Below are positions 53,638 to 61,971 of a DNA stretch of 64,000 nt, in pieces. Made by a program: the position numbers and the translations under genes. Numbering within the stretch: position 1 is the first letter of the stretch; every line of letters starts with the position of its first letter. Source of the stretch: Pedobacter sp. Leaf194 (lineage in GTDB: Bacteria > Bacteroidota > Bacteroidia > Sphingobacteriales > Sphingobacteriaceae); the NCBI RefSeq assembly GCF_001423945.1, contig NZ_LMPU01000008.1, positions 372,001 to 436,000 on the forward strand, given 5' to 3'. The notes beneath the pieces are model-generated. The model was not told where the DNA came from, did no database searches, and saw only the letters and a program-made list of their open reading frames with translations.

Positions 53638-54009
53638 ATGCAAAACCTGACCATACAAGAACTTTTTGATAACTTCGAAAGGCTAAACAAAGAAGTTGAT
53701 GTAATAGAAAAAGAAATATCGGAAATAGAATTTGATGATCATTCTACCAAAGAGTTCATCACCGCTGACCAGGCCGAACAATATCTGCAAGATGCAGCCG
53801 CCTTTGAATTAAGACAAAATGAACTTGAAAAGCTAAAGCAGCAAGTTATAGAGGTAGCGGATATACTTTCAGATAAGCTTTGCCGGGTAAACACTAAAGT
53901 TAAGCTAATCGACAAAGACGACAACTGCGAAGTATTGGTCTATTGTTCTGAAGGTAGCATCATCGTTGAGGATTGTAAGTCTGAGGAGAAAGAAATTATT
54001 GTCGAGTAG
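53638..54009 (+). CDS. Hypothetical coiled-coil protein
   Basis: 123 residues, acidic, with two long amphipathic helices (NFERLNKEVDVIEKEISEIEF, and QNELEKLKQQVIEVADIL) that should form a coiled coil, then a short beta-rich end with two Cys. Cytoplasmic by lack of a signal. Not recognised. Confidence 0.65.
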   Translation: MQNLTIQELFDNFERLNKEVDVIEKEISEIEFDDHSTKEFITADQAEQYLQDAAAFELRQNELEKLKQQVIEVADILSDKLCRVNTKVKLIDKDDNCEVLVYCSEGSIIVEDCKSEEKEIIVE

Positions 54010-54766
54010 TGGGTGATGCTAGTGCAGCCGTTTAGCCACCTTTTCTTCGATTAGTTTCATTTCCGCTTGTACATATTAGACAAAGCCCAGTGTCATTACA
54101 TCGGTGCGAACAAACATTAAGCCCATCCCTACTAACGAGACCTCCCTATTGTATTCCTCAGTCAAATTCCGAGGCAATTCAATTATAGAATTTATTTTTC
54201 ACAACTAGGCTAATCAATGGCTTAACAGAACATTGATCGTAGCTATTTCAGATTTTAGAAAATTAAGGTCACGCTGATGGAAAATACCTATCGAACCCTT
54301 GCTTTCTTCCGGCCTTATTGGTACCCGGACATATCATCATTTCAATCGTATCACATGGAAGGTCATCACTAGTATCGGCAAAATTTAAATTAGTTGTTCT
54401 ACATTTACCTTGGTTGTTTTTGTGTGATATACATATTAGTATAATTCTTACTGATGCAGATTATTATTTGCTTATAATTACAATTAACAATAAATGACTG
54501 AACATTAGGGAGAAAGTTTAAGAGATTGTCTCTAAAAGAGAGATGTAAGAGCAGATAAGGCGGTAGAAATACTTCGGAAAAGACGAGTTAGTTGTTATCA
54601 ATATTTTAAATCAAAAGATTTAAGCAGAGATGTTGTAAGTAACATAACTAATTAATTTGAAGGCCGGAATAATTACCATTCACTCAATCCAGGATACGAG
54701 GATAACGATTTGAAGCTTCAGGAAAATGAAGAGATTTTAGTATAGTACAAAAATAAACAAGAAACG
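54010..54766. other. Long AT-rich gap, nothing recognised
   Basis: 757 bases without a credible reading frame on either strand, tRNA, or clear hairpin. Composition is more AT-rich than the flanking PUL genes. It may be decayed sequence in an accessory region. Confidence 0.55.
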
Positions 54767-55366
54767 ATGAAAACATATATTTTGACCTTACTGTCAGTTC
54801 TGCCACTATTTGCTTTGGCGCAGAGAGGTAGTTACGTACTTAAGCTATCCTCTGTCGACATTGAGGGTGAAAGCAAAGGAACTATAAAAATCGACAGTGT
54901 TAAGCCATCAAAGATTGTGTTCTATAAAAGCAATTATACGGATAGCTTGATCGATATTGTTTTTACTGACAATGGTCAATCGATACCCTTTGAATTGACT
55001 AACAAGGCGGAGAAAAATATAAAAGTTAACTGGAACGAGGCTTGTTATATTGATTTCTCGAACACTAAAGGAAAAATAATGCACGTTGGGGTGGAGTATA
55101 TCATTAGAAGTGGGGACTACCCTCCGACATCAATAGCAGGTGGTTCTAAAATTTCAGATTTTGCTACCCCAACTGATAACGTTTTTTACAGTCTAGGGTA
55201 CTATGGCGGGTGGAGAACTAAGCACCTGCTTCCATATTCGAATCCTAATGGCGCAAAGACATTGGTCGGCAAGAGAGTGAAATTGCTGCTCCCAATTCAA
55301 AATGACGGGAAGCAATTGGATTATGTATTTACGTTTGATATTGTTTTTAGTCCAGTAGTTAATTAG
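54767..55366 (+). CDS. Secreted hypothetical protein
   Basis: 199 residues with a clear signal peptide (LLSVLPLFALAQ). The mature part is beta-rich and polar (KIDSVKPSKIVFYKSNYTDSL), ending VFTFDIVFSPVVN like a small all-beta domain. No family recognised. Isolated in an AT-rich, gene-poor stretch, so possibly acquired. Confidence 0.7.
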   Translation: MKTYILTLLSVLPLFALAQRGSYVLKLSSVDIEGESKGTIKIDSVKPSKIVFYKSNYTDSLIDIVFTDNGQSIPFELTNKAEKNIKVNWNEACYIDFSNTKGKIMHVGVEYIIRSGDYPPTSIAGGSKISDFATPTDNVFYSLGYYGGWRTKHLLPYSNPNGAKTLVGKRVKLLLPIQNDGKQLDYVFTFDIVFSPVVN

Positions 55367-55725
55367 ATGGTTAAACAGGATATTGTCTCAGACATATATA
55401 TTCGAGCGCAATGAACCCCCTCCCTGGCACACGCGTGTCGTGTGTGCACTTAAATTCTCAACATCAATCATAAATAGCTAATCTTATAACCTAAAAGTAT
55501 AGTATGGAAAAATTAAGTCCGCCTTAACTAGAAAAAGATACGAGTAGAATTTTGAATAAATTCCTATCATAGATGAGAACCACATAAAAGGTAACTGAAA
55601 TGATATACTTATCATTCGAATAGAAGCTAGACAAGCATCGAATATTAGAACTTTATCTAGTTTATTATATAAGCATCACATATTAATAACATGCTCATCT
55701 AATTTACCCGAGATTAATGCTTTTT
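55367..55725. other. AT-rich gap with a short GC-rich patch
   Basis: 359 bases without a gene. Around 55415-55445 a local GC-rich patch contains the palindrome ACACGCGTGT (55429-55438). Otherwise nothing recognised. Confidence 0.5.
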
Positions 55726-56010
55726 CTAGATGACCGACTGTAAAATTTTCCTCTCTCTTTTCTTTCCATTAGTAAAAAACCTGATGATTGACGGAAGGAT
55801 AACATCTCCCTCACCGCTGAAATAATTTCCTAGGGGAAAGTGCTTGATATCAACGTCAAATTCTCTACCAAATGCAATGATGAAATCATCCGCATCATCC
55901 CCATAAATACCAAGATCATCTTCTATTTTTGTATCTCTGGTTATATCCATATCAACAGCAGATTCTTTCAAAATAAAAGTTTTTATTCTTTCGAAAATAT
56001 TTTCTTTCAT
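55726..56010 (-). CDS. DUF1493-like acyl-carrier-fold protein
   Basis: 94 residues matching the DUF1493 pattern: DTKIEDDLGIYGDDADDFIIAFGREFDVDI, then the NYFSGEG turn. The family has an acyl-carrier-protein-like helix bundle, but the Ser that would carry phosphopantetheine is replaced (GDDADD), so it is not expected to be an active carrier. Known members are short, orphan genes in Enterobacteria and Bacteroidota. No partner enzyme nearby. Confidence 0.75.
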   Translation of the reverse strand: MKENIFERIKTFILKESAVDMDITRDTKIEDDLGIYGDDADDFIIAFGREFDVDIKHFPLGNYFSGEGDVILPSIIRFFTNGKKRERKILQSVI

Positions 56011-56479
56011 AATCGTTCTAGAAGTTATTTTTCATACATCCTTCCTGTTTCAGGTATTCGTTTAATCTATTGTTTAAATCATTCGTGAATGTGGGTGATG
56101 CTCATATATGTTTTTTAAACGGATTAAAGATAGAACAAGTTTTTTACTTTACATTTTTCGGATTGATTATGTATTCCATGAGTCCACGAGTGTTTGCATC
56201 TAAGGTGTAGTTTGTTGAGAACTAAAAATCTTTTAGCGCTGAACAATTCTTCAATCATAGATTCCGCTGTATTGATTTTTCTACTAAGAAATCCTTTGTA
56301 AACCCACCATGACCTAAGTTGACAAACCCAATCATTAAATAACCTTAACAAGTTCTCAAATCTATTTCAGCTCATGTCAACGATTACTTTCGCCCATTCA
56401 CCGAACTGCAAATGAAAATAATAGGTTTTCAAGTTAGATTTACAGTAGAAAAAACAGGGACCAGTAAAAAATTACGACT
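56011..56479. other. Gap between DUF1493 gene and broken cupin gene
   Basis: 469 AT-rich bases. A 75-codon minus-strand frame (56124-56351) is present but its Trp/Cys-rich composition and lack of any known motif do not support it as a gene; it might be a relic. Confidence 0.45.
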
Positions 56480-56993
56480 ATGAAAACAACGCCACTAAGT
56501 TTTAAATATGAACTGGAAAAAAAAGAACCACGCAAGAATGATGTAGGAAATACGAGAGGTGCATCTGTTACTGATTTTCCAGCATCTATTGGCATCCCAA
56601 TTAGCAGTACCATTTCGGGTTCGATTATCGAATTGCAACCTGGTGCGCTAAGAGAAATGCATTGGCATCCAAATGCAGACCAATGGCAATATTACATTTC
56701 CGGTCAGGCAGAGATGTCGGTTTTCCTGGCCGAATCCACAGTGATAACCGAACGATTTAACGCCGGCGATGTGGGCTATGTGCCGATGGGTGCAGGGCAC
56801 TATAATCAAAAATACAGGAGATACAAGTTGTAAAATCCTGATTGGCTTTGACAGAGGAACCTATCAATCTATTGATTTAAGTAAATGGCTAGCTGGAAAT
56901 CCTGAAGATGTAGTGGTGACTAACTTCGGATTAAAAGACGGAGAAATTGAAAAATTTCCAACAGAAAAAATCTTTATTCAACCTAAAATATAA
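56480..56993 (+). pseudogene. Cupin (oxalate-decarboxylase C-terminal-like), frameshifted
   Basis: Frame one runs 56480-56833 and frame two continues to 56993. One extra A near 56803-56805 breaks the gene: removing it turns GHYNQKYRRYKL-stop into GHYIKNTGDTSCKILIGFDRG and restores a single cupin of about 170 residues. The metal-binding motif reads MHWHPNADQWQYY; in OxdC-type cupins the residue after Asp is the Glu ligand, here Gln. The last His (GAGHY) is kept. Both the indel and the ligand change point to decay, although a sequencing error cannot be excluded for the indel. Confidence 0.8.
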
Positions 56994-57020
56994 TTTCAAA
57001 CCCCATTTAAACTATTGATT

Positions 57021-57752
57021 ATGAAAACGACAAAAATTAGCATTACAGCCCGCATCAGCTTGTTCTTAGTTCTGATATTGGGCATGGTACAATTTTCTCT
57101 GGCTCAAACTTCCGTACCGACTACAAAGGCCAATACCTCAAAAATTTGGGGTGCTGTAGATGGAATTTCCATTGAAGGGATGGTTCAAGGTCCTTCTACC
57201 GAGATTACGCCACTACAAATCGCCTGCGTTTTTGAATATACCGAAGGCGATATTTTCAACTCTCCACCAGCACTGCCGGAAGCGGTAAATGGAATGGTTC
57301 ATCTTGATAAAAGCCTGAACGGGCTGATCACTGAAATCCGTAAATCAGGCAAATTTGCAGGCCATTCTTTGGAAACCTTATAAATTACGCCACCAGCCGG
57401 AACTATCGGAGCAAAAAAACTATTGCTAATCGGCCTAGGCGATCGAAATAAATTTACACCCGAGTTAATGAAGCAAGTGGCTAGCGTGGGTATGGAGGAA
57501 GCATTGCGATTAGGAGTTACTAAATATGCATTCGCAACTGACCTTAAAGATGCGGGAATTGATTCTCCTACTGCGGAAGTTGCGGGCTATGGGGTAACCG
57601 GCGCTGTTAATGCCTACAGAACCCAGGTGTTTTTAAAAGCGAAGAAGATGGCAAACTTCAAACCAATTCAAAAAATAACGTTGCTAGCTGGCCCGGCTTA
57701 TTTTACAACTGCCGGAGAAGGTATCACGCAGGCAATTACTGCTCTAAAATAA
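57021..57752 (+). pseudogene. Secreted leucyl-aminopeptidase N-terminal-domain protein with in-frame stop
   Basis: ATG 57021 opens a signal peptide (LFLVLILGMVQFSLAQ) and a domain like the N-terminal domain of M17 leucyl aminopeptidases, without the catalytic peptidase domain. A TAA at 57381-57383 interrupts it, yet the same frame continues directly with ITPPAGTIGAKKLLLIGLGDR, the core motif of that domain, to 57752. A single nonsense change therefore splits an otherwise intact 243-residue gene. It lies 27 bases after the broken cupin gene, so the pair decayed together or shares a sequence fault. Confidence 0.8.
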
Positions 57753-57990
57753 TTGAGAATCTGTTCTACAGTTAAATTGTAAAATGCAACAGCCAATAAT
57801 TTCTTCAGTTAATACCAATTAGGATCAATAATTCTTAATTAATTGTGAAATACATAAACATAAGGGTTTCTTTTTCTCCCGACCATGCACAACATTGCAC
57901 CGCGATTACCGGCTATTAGAGGCTGACGCACCTCTTTACGCACCTCGCATATGCGATATTTTGGCCTAAAAGACACTCAATACCAAAAAC
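57753..57990. other. Gap before the tmRNA terminator
   Basis: AT-rich sequence with no gene or RNA recognised, ending in the tmRNA terminator. Confidence 0.5.
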
Positions 57991-58030
57991 AAAAAACCTG
58001 CAAGTCGTTGATTTGCAGGTTTTTAATTTT
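57991..58030 (-). terminator. Terminator of tmRNA
   Basis: Stem AACCTGCAA/TTGCAGGTT (57995-58003 and 58013-58021) with a 9-base loop; A and T runs on both flanks give a U-tract in either direction. It lies about 30 bases past the tmRNA 3' end. Confidence 0.85.
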
Positions 58031-58058
58031 TTTTGATGTTTTTTGTTACTGTTTCCAG

Positions 58059-58422
58059 TGGAGCCGAAGGGAGTCGAACCCTTGTCCAGTTGTGAGATAA
58101 ATTATACCTTCTACATGCTTATTTTTCAATTGATTTTCGGGAAATAAACGGGCTGAAAACCGACCTTATTTAAATCCTTAGATACTTTATCTCACCTTAA
58201 GTCGTATCTCCTTAAGGCCAGCTTTGTTGTTTCGATGCCCCGGATTCTAACCCAACAATGCAGCAGTTAGAGGGACAAAAGCTATGCTAGTTCTAAACTA
58301 GGCAGCTAAGGCGTAAGTATTTTCGCCAACTAAAATTTGAACGTTCACTTTAAGTGCTCTCCGTACAACGCACTGCATGCTAACATAACCTTCGCCACCC
58401 TGTCAAATCCAAGAACGGCCCC
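58059..58422 (-). ncRNA. ssrA: tmRNA
   Basis: Rescues stalled ribosomes and tags the nascent protein for destruction. The 5' end GGGGCCGTTCTTGGATTTGACAG and the 3' end GGGTTCGACTCCCTTCGGCTCCA form the tRNA-like half: GGGGCCG pairs with CGGCTCC (one G-U) and the T-arm GGTTCGACTCC is complete. The tag frame at 58327-58298 reads GENTYALAA then TAG, of the type found in Bacteroidota. Length about 364 bases. The CCA end is not encoded beyond the discriminator A and would be added afterwards. Confidence 0.97.
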
Positions 58423-58466
58423 AGTCATTTTGTTTGCCAACCTTCAAAAGCGGCGTAAACAGGCTA

Positions 58467-58474
58467 CAAATATA
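58467..58474 (-). promoter_or_regulatory. Likely -7 element of ssrA
   Basis: Leftward TATATTTG matches TAnnTTTG exactly, 45 bases upstream of the mature tmRNA 5' end, allowing a short precursor leader for RNase P processing. A TTTC sits at a plausible -33 position. Confidence 0.45.
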
Positions 58475-58507
58475 CAAAAAATGGCTTAGATTTTTGAAAA
58501 AAATCAA

Positions 58508-59281
58508 TTACAAATCGGAATAGTCTGTCGGATAAATAAAAAGTGTCACATTTTTTGAAACGTTGTGTTGATATTGTGGCAAGCCACTAATCTTTTTATA
58601 GTCTTCTCCAAAAGCCGTCCAATGTTTATCTCGGTCAGCCTTATTATTAAATGTAGTTAAATACATTAGATTTGGCATTTTGCTTCCAGAAATTACCTGG
58701 CCGTAAAAAACCGCATTAAAATTTAATTTGGTAAAAATGGCCACCTCGTGGTCGTTAAACATATCTATTTTATTCGATGCAAGGCTTTCTGTGGCAGATT
58801 CATAACTCCTCAATTCATAAACCCTCTCGCTTTTTGGCGTGGTTAACTTTGGTATTGCAAACTCAGGCATTGCCGAAAAGGCTTTTAAAATAATGGATTC
58901 TAATCTGTTGTAAGGTGGCGTATTATATGCGGCACTCAAAAATGCAGAACCCGCTTCCAGGTATTGTTTATCTTTTGTTAATGTTTCATTGAGTTTAAGG
59001 AAATCATCCATCTTTTTAAAAGGGATGAAAACATATACGAGCTGTTCTAGGGTATCTTTCGCAATGGGTTTAAAAACACCAACGCTATTAATTCCTGCCC
59101 GGTGAACGGCCGGTAAAAAAGCGTCTTTCAAGTAAGTGTCGACCATTGCTTCCTGAGCGGCAGTTTTTAAATGGTAAACTTTAAGTTGATAATAATACTG
59201 ATTTTTAGCGGCGAACAAACTGCTATGCAGCATCGTAAAAATTACTGTTGCAAAAAAGATTTTAGTAAGGATAGATTTCAA
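58508..59281 (-). CDS. NIPSNAP-family secreted protein
   Basis: 257 residues with a signal peptide ending SSLFAA. Two NIPSNAP-type ferredoxin-like repeats: YYYQLKVYHLKTAAQEAMVD (residue ~29) and VYELRSYESATESLASNKIDMF (~160), each followed by a VFKPI/VFYGQVI strand. Role in bacteria not established; these dimeric alpha-beta barrel proteins may bind small molecules. Cotranscribed with the DUF4159 gene 21 bases upstream. Confidence 0.88.
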   Translation of the reverse strand: MKSILTKIFFATVIFTMLHSSLFAAKNQYYYQLKVYHLKTAAQEAMVDTYLKDAFLPAVHRAGINSVGVFKPIAKDTLEQLVYVFIPFKKMDDFLKLNETLTKDKQYLEAGSAFLSAAYNTPPYNRLESIILKAFSAMPEFAIPKLTTPKSERVYELRSYESATESLASNKIDMFNDHEVAIFTKLNFNAVFYGQVISGSKMPNLMYLTTFNNKADRDKHWTAFGEDYKKISGLPQYQHNVSKNVTLFIYPTDYSDL

Positions 59282-59302
59282 AATATTTAATTTTTAATTG
59301 TG

Positions 59303-59932
59303 TTAACTGTTTACACCCATGGCATATAAAATAATATTGACGCCGAATTTGGTATTATCTTCGGCTAGAAAGCGTTTATTTCTAAAATCATAGTCCCATT
59401 CGCAACCGTAATCTTTGTTGCTGTATAAAACCCCGATTCTGTTATTTACCGTTATCGCCTTCAGGTAATCATGTACCAAATCGTCGCCCCATCCATTTAA
59501 TTCAAATGAGGTCGTCGGCGGACCTTTCTCAAATTTAAAGAATGAATTGTAAATGCCATGATTGTTCGGGATTTTTTTCAGTGCGGTTGCCCCAAATAAA
59601 TTGCTCATTTGTGTTTCGAAAGACCGGGCAAACAAACCATCAATATCATGGTTACAATCGTCGACAAATACAAAACCACCATTATAAACGTAAGTTTTGA
59701 AATTAACGGCTTCCTGTTGGGTAAATTGTACCAATTTATGTCCGCTTAAATAGCAGAAAGGGTATTTAAAAAGCTCCCGGCTACCCAGTTCAATAACCTT
59801 TTCTTCTTCATCCAGCGGAATAGTTGTGTATTCCAAAAGTGAATTTAAAATATTTGAAGGCATGCGTTGATCGGTTTCCCAGTCTCCGGAATTATATTTT
59901 AATCTCGCAAATGTGAATTTAGATCTTTGCAC
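59303..59932 (-). CDS. DUF4159 protein
   Basis: 209 residues starting at GTG 59932. The DUF4159 pattern is clear: FARLKYNSGDWETDQR at the N-terminus, then KLVQFTQQEAVNFKTYVYNGGFVFVDDC and GWGDDLVHDYL. The fold resembles glutamine-amidotransferase-like domains. In Bacteroidota this gene typically accompanies the MoxR/DUF58/BatA operon, here divergent with a 151-base gap. No signal peptide, unlike longer homologues. Exact role unknown. Confidence 0.88.
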   Translation of the reverse strand: MQRSKFTFARLKYNSGDWETDQRMPSNILNSLLEYTTIPLDEEEKVIELGSRELFKYPFCYLSGHKLVQFTQQEAVNFKTYVYNGGFVFVDDCNHDIDGLFARSFETQMSNLFGATALKKIPNNHGIYNSFFKFEKGPPTTSFELNGWGDDLVHDYLKAITVNNRIGVLYSNKDYGCEWDYDFRNKRFLAEDNTKFGVNIILYAMGVNS

Positions 59933-60083
59933 AGCACTAAATTAGTGTCAATTTTTATGATTTCGATTTTTTATCACGATTATCATGTAAAGTTTTTGAT
60001 ATTCTTCAGCGTCGGCTAAAAAATATCTGCCTTTAAGCCTATATTGAGGCACAATATCTCACTAACTTAAAAAATCAGTCGTT

Positions 60084-61082
60084 TTGGAACGTTCAGAAAG
60101 CAGCTTAAAAATATTGATCGAGAAGATTTCCTCATTAAAAAGCGAAATACAAAAAGTTATCGTTGGCCAGGATGTAATTATTGAAGAAATGTTGATTGCG
60201 TTGATGGCGGGCGGACATTGCCTTTTAGAAGGTGTACCTGGTCTGGCTAAAACGCTGATGGTAAAAACCATGTCGCAGGCTTTGGATTTATCCTTCCGCA
60301 GAATTCAGTTTACGCCTGATTTAATGCCTACAGATATTGTCGGGACGGAAATTTTAGAAGAAGACCACGTTACAGGTAAACGCTTTTTTAAATTTAATAA
60401 AGGACCATTGTTCGCAAACATTGTTCTGGCAGATGAAGTTAACCGAACGCCACCTAAAACGCAATCTGCACTTTTAGAGGCCATGCAGGAGTTTGAAGTT
60501 ACATATGGCGGACAAACTTACCCGCTCGACCGCCCATTTTTTATTCTCGCAACACAAAATCCAATCGAACAGGCTGGAACATATCCCCTACCTGAAGCTC
60601 AGTTAGACCGCTTTTTGCTTTACATAAAAATTGGCTACCCAACAGCGCAAGAGGAGGCGAAGATTTTAAGCAGCACAACCGGCGCTGGCAAAGCAGCGGT
60701 AAACCCGGTAATTGGTGCCGAAGAAATAAAAGAACTGCAGGCAATTACAAGAGAAATAAGCATTAGCGATGATTTAATAACCTATGTTAGTAATCTAATC
60801 AGAGCAACCAGGCCAGATACGACGCCGGTGGCTTTTGTAAAAGAATGGGTAAGGTGGGGCGCTGGCCCGCGAGCGGGACAAGCGCTAATTTTAACCGCAA
60901 AGGCAAGGGCTTTGTTTAAGGGAAGATATGCCGTTGTGTTAGAAGATTTACAAACAATGGCTTATCCGGTGCTACGCCACAGGGTGCTAATGAATTTTAA
61001 GGCTGAGGCTGAGAATGTATCAGCAGATAGGGTTACCGAGGAGTTGATTAAAGCGATTTCAAAACCAAAAGCCAATATATAA
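60084..61082 (+). CDS. MoxR-family AAA+ ATPase
   Basis: 332 residues from a TTG start (MERSESSLKILIEK); no ATG fits better. Walker A GVPGLAKT near residue 49, Walker B VLADEVNR near residue 113, sensor 1 ATQNPIEQAGTYPLPEAQLDRF. MoxR ATPases act as chaperones that assemble or activate complexes holding VWA-domain partners. The stop overlaps the start of the DUF58 gene (TAATG), a fixed pairing in bacteria. Confidence 0.95.
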   Translation: MERSESSLKILIEKISSLKSEIQKVIVGQDVIIEEMLIALMAGGHCLLEGVPGLAKTLMVKTMSQALDLSFRRIQFTPDLMPTDIVGTEILEEDHVTGKRFFKFNKGPLFANIVLADEVNRTPPKTQSALLEAMQEFEVTYGGQTYPLDRPFFILATQNPIEQAGTYPLPEAQLDRFLLYIKIGYPTAQEEAKILSSTTGAGKAAVNPVIGAEEIKELQAITREISISDDLITYVSNLIRATRPDTTPVAFVKEWVRWGAGPRAGQALILTAKARALFKGRYAVVLEDLQTMAYPVLRHRVLMNFKAEAENVSADRVTEELIKAISKPKANI

Positions 61083-61969
61083 TGAGTAAACTACTCGATC
61101 CGAAGGTGTTGATGGCAATTAAGGAACTGAGTTTATCGGCAAAAATGACGATAGACGGGTTTATGAGCGGCATCAACAAAAGCACAATTAAAGGTGCCGG
61201 ATTGGAGTTTAGCCAATACAGAAGTTACCAGCCCGGAGATGATTTACGCTCGCTGGACTGGAAAATGTTCGCCCGTTCTGACCGGTATTACATCCGTGAA
61301 TCGGAAGTTGAAACAAATATTTCGGTTCGCATTTTAATTGATGCCAGTGCATCAATGAACCACAGCGACGGAGATTTTAACAAAATTGATTACGCAAAAT
61401 ACCTCGCCGCATCACTTGCCTATCTGGCAAATTTACAAGGTGATGCTATCGGACTATATGTTTTTCAGCATGCTGGAATTTTCTCCATGACGCCGAAGCA
61501 GGATTTTCAACATCTGGCAAGATTGTTTTATCAACTGGAAACGATAAGGCCAGATGGTGCCTTTACCAAGCCCATATTTTATAAAGAGCTTTTTACAGGA
61601 GGTCAGAAAAGGGAATTACTGGTTTTTGTTACAGATTTTTATCAGCAAAATGACGAAATATTAGACCTGCTGGATACCCTGAATACACTGAGGCATGAAA
61701 TTGTTGTGTTCCACGTGGTGGCAAGAAACGAACTCGATTTAGACTTTAAAGGCTTCAGCACTTTCGAAGATTTGGAGACGGGCGAAACCATTCAAATTGA
61801 CCAAACAAAAGCAAGATTGGCTTATAAAACCAAGCTTGCAAACCACCTGGAAGAAACGCGGATAAAAATGTTGGACAGAAGAATCGCGTATAGAACCATT
61901 TGTACAGACGAACCTTTAGACCTGGCTTTAACAGATTTTTTAAAACAACGAAGTAAACTTAGAATTTAA
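61082..61969 (+). CDS. DUF58 protein (VWA-like MoxR partner)
   Basis: 295 residues. DUF58 core motif EFSQYRSYQPGDDLRSLDWKMFAR near residues 40-64, followed by a VWA-like domain with the metal-site motif DASASM (residue ~86). Probably presents a client to the MoxR ATPase at the membrane. One base overlap with moxR; the next gene starts 2 bases after its stop. Confidence 0.94.
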   Translation: MSKLLDPKVLMAIKELSLSAKMTIDGFMSGINKSTIKGAGLEFSQYRSYQPGDDLRSLDWKMFARSDRYYIRESEVETNISVRILIDASASMNHSDGDFNKIDYAKYLAASLAYLANLQGDAIGLYVFQHAGIFSMTPKQDFQHLARLFYQLETIRPDGAFTKPIFYKELFTGGQKRELLVFVTDFYQQNDEILDLLDTLNTLRHEIVVFHVVARNELDLDFKGFSTFEDLETGETIQIDQTKARLAYKTKLANHLEETRIKMLDRRIAYRTICTDEPLDLALTDFLKQRSKLRI

Positions 61970-61971
61970 TT

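Noticed and set aside
55429..55438. GC-rich palindrome ACACGCGTGT
   Set aside because: Short and alternating purine-pyrimidine; noted as a local oddity but with no context that gives it a role.
56124..56351. 75-codon minus-strand frame rich in Trp, Cys and His
   Set aside because: No recognisable motif and unusual composition. It could be a relic of a mobile element, but nothing supports that directly.
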